Shown here piece after piece: positions 60,318 to 64,000 of a stretch of DNA of 64,000 nucleotides. Source of the DNA: Paralithodes platypus (Eukaryota; Arthropoda; Malacostraca; Decapoda; Lithodidae); contig CM064517.1 in assembly GCA_032716605.1 (NCBI GenBank), positions 26,258,940-26,322,939 of the forward strand, in the 5' to 3' direction. The notes below the pieces were generated by a model. The model saw only the letters and a list, made by a program, of their open reading frames with translations. It did not search any database and was not told the DNA's origin. How positions within the stretch are numbered: position 1 is the stretch's first letter; each line of letters starts with the position of its first letter. The translations under genes and the position numbers were made by a program.

Positions 60318-61846
60318 AGTAAATAAAGAGGAACTAGACAAAAGAGAGATCATTATTCAACCACAGCGAGTGAATAAAGAGGAACTAGACAAAAGAGAGA
60401 TTATAATTCAACCACAGCAAGTGAATAAAGAGGAACTAGACAAAAGAGAGATTAGTATTCAACCACAGCGAGTGAATAAAGAGAAACTAGACAAAAGAGA
60501 GATCATTATTCAACCACAGCGAGTGAGTAAAGAGGAACTAGACAAAAGAGAGATCATTATTCAACCACAGCGACTGAATAAAGAGGAACTAGACAAAAGA
60601 GAGATCATTATTCAACCACAGCGAGTGAATAAAGAGGAACTACACAAAAGAGAGATTATTATTCAACCACAGCGACTGAATAAAGAGGAACTAGACAAAA
60701 GAGAGATCATTATTCAACCACAGCGAGTGAATAAAGAGGAACTAGACAAAAGAGAGATTATTATTCAACCACAGCGACTGAATAAAGAGGAACTAGACAA
60801 AAGAGAGATCATTATTCAACCACAGCGAGTACATAAAGAGAGACTAGACAAAAGCGAGATCATTATTCAACCACAGCGAGTGAATAAAGAGAAACTAGAC
60901 AAAAGAGAGATCATTATTCAACCACAGCGAGTGAATAAAGAGAAACTAGACAAAAGAGAGATCATTATTCAACCACAGCGAGTGAATAAAGAGCAACTAG
61001 ACAAAAGAGAGATTATTATTCAACCACAGCGAGTGAATAAAGAGAAACTAGACAAAAGAGAGATCATTATTCAACCACAGCGAGTGAATAAAGAGAAACT
61101 AGACAAAAGAGAGATCATTATTCAACCACAGCGAGTGAATAAAGAGAAACTAGACAAAAGAGAGATCATTATTCAACCACAGCGAGTGAATAAAGAGAAA
61201 CTAGACAAAAGAGAGATCATTATTCAACCACAGCGAGTGAATAAAGAGGAACTAGACAAAAGAGAGATCATTATTCAACCACAGCGACTGAATAAAGAGG
61301 AACTAGACAAAAGAGAGATTAGTATTCAACCACAGCGAGTGAATAAAGAGAAACTAGACAAAAGATAGATCATTATTCAACCACAGCGAGTGAATAAAGA
61401 GGAACTAGACAAAAGAGAGATAATTATTCAACCACAGCGAGTGAATAAAGAGGAACTAGACAAAAGAGAGATTAGTATTCAACCACAGTGAGTGAATAAA
61501 GAGAAACTAGACAAAAGAGAGATCATTATCAACCACAGCGAGTGAATAAAGAGGAACTAGACAAAAGAGAGATAATTATTCAACCACAGCGAGTGAATAA
61601 AGAGGAACTAGACAAAAGAGAGATTAGTATTCAACCACAGCGAGTGAATAAAGAGAAACTAGACAAAAGAGAGATCATTATTCAACCACAGCGAGTGAAT
61701 AAAGAGGAACTAGACAAAAGAGAGATCATTATTCAACCACAGCGAGTGAATAAAGAGGAACTAGACAAAAGAGAGCTCATTATTCAACCACACTAAGTGA
61801 ATAAAGAGGAACTAGACAAGCCAGAGATAACCATTCAACATTTGTT
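60318..61846 (+). repeat. 51-bp tandem array, about 30 units
   Basis: The unit is GTGAATAAAGAGGAACTAGA, CAAAAGAGAGATCATTATTC, AACCACAGCGA (51 bp, 17 codons). One phase is open for 332 codons as (VNKEELDKREIIIQPQR)n, stops at TAG (61365-61367), and shifts by one base near 61529. There is no ATG anywhere in the open phase. Unit variants (GAG/GAA-AAA, GTG/CTG, ATC/AGT) change residues as often as not, so there is no sign of coding constraint. Confidence 0.95.
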
Positions 61847-62038
61847 CTCTCATTCCCCGCCATCATTGCAACTCACGGAACATTCGGGAGCGGGCCAGTG
61901 GGGGGTTGTTTTTGCCGGACTTAGTTAGGGGTGTAATTAGGGTGTAAGTTGGGCAAATACGAGGTGGGGTGAAAGGTAGGAATGTGGGGGGTGAATGAGG
62001 GTGAGTGGGTGTTTTTAGGGGTATGGGGGATGTGTGTG
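61847..62038. other. G-rich strand, no gene
   Basis: GGGG-rich words throughout 61890-62030. Confidence 0.5.
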
Positions 62039-62254
62039 TTAACCTCTTCTGTATCGACGACGTCTGTTTTATTATATTCTAGCTATATTTAAACGATTTT
62101 GTGCAGTTTAAAGAAGAATCTGTGGTAGTAAAAATTGTTAAATGCGATAGTTCAAAGCCTGTTAATTGCTGGACGTCAATTTTAAGCGGAAAAATAGTAT
62201 CTAATAATAGCCAGAATGAAGTTACAATGACGGCAATGGTACTGAAAGGGTTAA
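62039..62254. mobile_element. Family B MITE, copy 9
   Basis: TTAA-CCTCTTCTGTATCGACG left and GCAATGGTACTGAAAGGG-TTAA right. Interior ATTTAAACGATTTTGTGCAG. Confidence 0.85.
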
Positions 62255-62699
62255 TGGGGGAGATGATATATGTATGGAGGTATATGTGTGTATCTAGAGG
62301 TGTGTAGGTGTATGCCTGCGTAAATTAGTATTTACATGAGTGAGTAATTGCATGAGTATGTGAGTGACTCGCGGTTGAGTTCACGAGTTTCTCACAAGTG
62401 TGTGCGTAAGTGACTCACGAATGAAGACTGGACAGCAAGTGTGTGAGTGTGTTTGTGAGAGTAGCCTATATGTGTGTATCGGTGGTAGGTTTGTGTGTGT
62501 AGGTTTTTTATTTCAGAATATCCTTGTAGAATGTAGCCTATGTAGCTGAAGGTTGCTTGAAGGGTAATTCAAACGAAACGGAACCAGCAGAATCAAGTTT
62601 TGCCCTGCCCCCGTTTATGAATTACAAATGGCCAACAAGAACGAGATTAATGGCATCTGGTTATACTGCCTAATGGTATAGTTTTAAGTCATTCCTCTT
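62255..62699. other. No gene seen
   Basis: GT-rich, with many GTGAGTG/GTGTG words. Confidence 0.5.
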
Positions 62700-63475
62700 C
62701 CTTTGCTGCCTTTGCTCGTGTCTCTTCTCTCCATCTCCACTCCATTTTCTGCCATCCTAGTCCCTATCCTTCCTTCATTCTTTATTATTCTTCCTTTGCT
62801 GCCCTTTCTCTTATCTCTTCTCCCCATCTTCTGCCATCCCAATCCCTATCCTTCCTTCATCCTTTACTTCCTTTTATCTTATCTCTTATCTCCATCTTCT
62901 GCCATCCCAATCCCTATCCTTCCTTCATCCTTTACTTCCTTTTCTCTTATCTCCATCTTCTGCCATCCCAATCCCTATCCTTCCTTCATCCTTTACTTCC
63001 TTTTCTCTTATCTCCATCTTCTGCCATCCCAATCCCTATCCTTCCTTCATCCTTTACTTCCTTTTCTCTTATCTCTTCTCCCCATCTTCTGCCATCCCAA
63101 TCCCTATCCTTCCTTCATCCTTTACCATTCTTCCTTTGCTGCCTTTTCTCTTATCTCTTATCTCCATCTTCTGCCATCCCAATCCCTATCCTTCCTTCAT
63201 CCTTTACCATTCTTCCTTTGCTGCCTTTTCTCTTATCTCTTATCTCCATCTTCTGCCATCCCAATCCCTATCCTTCCTTCATTCTTTATAATTCTTCCTT
63301 TGCTGCCTTTTCTCTTATCTCTTATCTCTATCTTCTGCCATCCCAATCCTTATATCTTTCCTTGATTCTTTATCATTCTTCCTTTGCTGCCTTTTCTCTT
63401 ATCGCCATCTTCTGCCATCCCAATCCCTTAACCTTACTTCAGCCTTTATTATTCCATCCCTTATTCCCTCTTTCA
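62700..63475. repeat. 61-79-bp CT-rich minisatellite
   Basis: Units built on CATCTTCTGCCATCCCAATC, CCTATCCTTCCTTCATCCTT and CTTTTCTCTTATCTC, some with an extra CCATTCTTCCTTTGCTGCC block. Frames of 220 and 109 codons are repeat artefacts. Confidence 0.93.
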
Positions 63476-63926
63476 GCAGCTTGTAATAGTCCTAATGCTT
63501 GTACTCGTGAACACATTCCTATCCAAGAAAGACTCTCGAACCTATAGTGTGTTTGTTTTCATACGGCGGTATATTCAGTCCCTTAGCAGCTGATTCCTTG
63601 ATACTTGGTGGACAAATATGAAACTACTATGTCTCTGGGTCATATTGGTGCCAAGGTTTCCTAATTAACAGCCTATTTCGCTCCAGAATGTTCGTAATAG
63701 CTGAGTAATCGAGATAAAGATATGGCAATTTACCGTCAGATTAAAACCCCCAGACTATAGTTTTGTTTTGGGCATGCACTTATTTCGTTCAATCGTGTGA
63801 AATGCAGACCTATGGTGAGGATTAAAGATACGGCTCTAATTCCTGACAGGCAATACTACCCTAATACTAATAGATAGGCAATACTAATAGAGTTTGGCGT
63901 CCATCTATCTATCTTTCCTTCCATCA

Positions 63927-63928
<2 letters not shown>
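63476..63928. other. No gene; possible repeat I remnant
   Basis: GCAATTTACCGTCAGATTAA...GACTATAG near 63725-63760 recalls the family I end. Confidence 0.4.
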
Positions 63929-63976
<48 letters not shown>

Positions 63977-64000
63977 CTCCTCTCTCTCTCCTCTCTCTCT
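63929..64000. repeat. (TC)n microsatellite running off the window
   Basis: TC with CCTC interruptions to the last base. Confidence 0.97.

Noticed and set aside
60318..61846. CRISPR array or repetitive surface-protein gene
   Set aside because: No spacers, no ATG, an internal stop and a frameshift, and no silent-site bias.
62703..63547. 220- and 109-codon Phe/Leu/Pro/Ser frames
   Set aside because: CT-rich tandem units; hydrophobic composition reflects nucleotide bias.

Overview
This window looks like repeat-dense, mostly non-coding nuclear DNA of an arthropod, most probably a decapod crustacean. The reasons are: long pure dinucleotide arrays (TC, TG, TA), tRNA-derived SINEs with decapod-style tails, two decayed non-LTR retrotransposons of the jockey/CR1 type, spliceosomal-type splice signals, and no bacterial gene architecture. 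The species assignment is inference. Many of the long open frames are artefacts of simple or tandem repeats whose unit is a multiple of three, and most of the others show no protein-like signature.

Layout. 0-5 kb: a truncated SINE, a TTAA-flanked MITE, a (TC)n tract, a 1.3 kb CCCT-rich minisatellite, a promoter-like patch (4.45-4.55 kb) and a second SINE. 5-17 kb: AT-rich DNA with MITEs and foldbacks, two candidate coding exons at 12.03 and 12.43 kb, a third SINE and a tRNA-derived SINE. 17.4-22 kb: a 43-bp minisatellite, then a 39-bp minisatellite. 23-37 kb: many MITEs, a nearly complete 3' half of a LINE (24.9-26.8 kb, +), a second decayed LINE (35.1-36.3 kb, -) and a telomere-like inverted repeat at 37.0 kb. 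37.4-42.4 kb: CT-rich and tandem repeats. 42.5-48.4 kb: duplicated segments, a TACCGGTA-bearing array and a promoter-like zone at 46.4-47.0 kb. 49-64 kb: long microsatellites, a fourth SINE with a clear target-site duplication, a TAA-flanked MITE, more TTAA elements, a candidate 55-nt exon at 59.5 kb, a 51-bp tandem array and a CT-rich minisatellite.

The dominant biology is two abundant TTAA-flanked non-autonomous families. Family A (about 340 bp, GGGGAG...CTCCCC ends, 13 copies or fragments, plus two related palindromic elements, P) carries internal degenerate ~31-bp repeats and two conserved GC-rich hairpin-like cores. Family B (about 215 bp, CCCTTT...AAAGGG ends, eight copies) looks piggyBac-derived. 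One B copy sits inside a repeat whose paralogue at 47.7 kb is an empty site with a single TTAA. Smaller families (C, D, E, H and a foldback) and shared fragments (F, G, I) fill much of the rest.

No complete host gene could be demonstrated. The best hints of one on the + strand are short open segments with good acceptor and donor sites at 12.0, 12.4, 46.4 and 59.5 kb. They may belong to introns and exons of one or more long genes, but this is unproven. Family letters (A-I, P, S) are my own labels.
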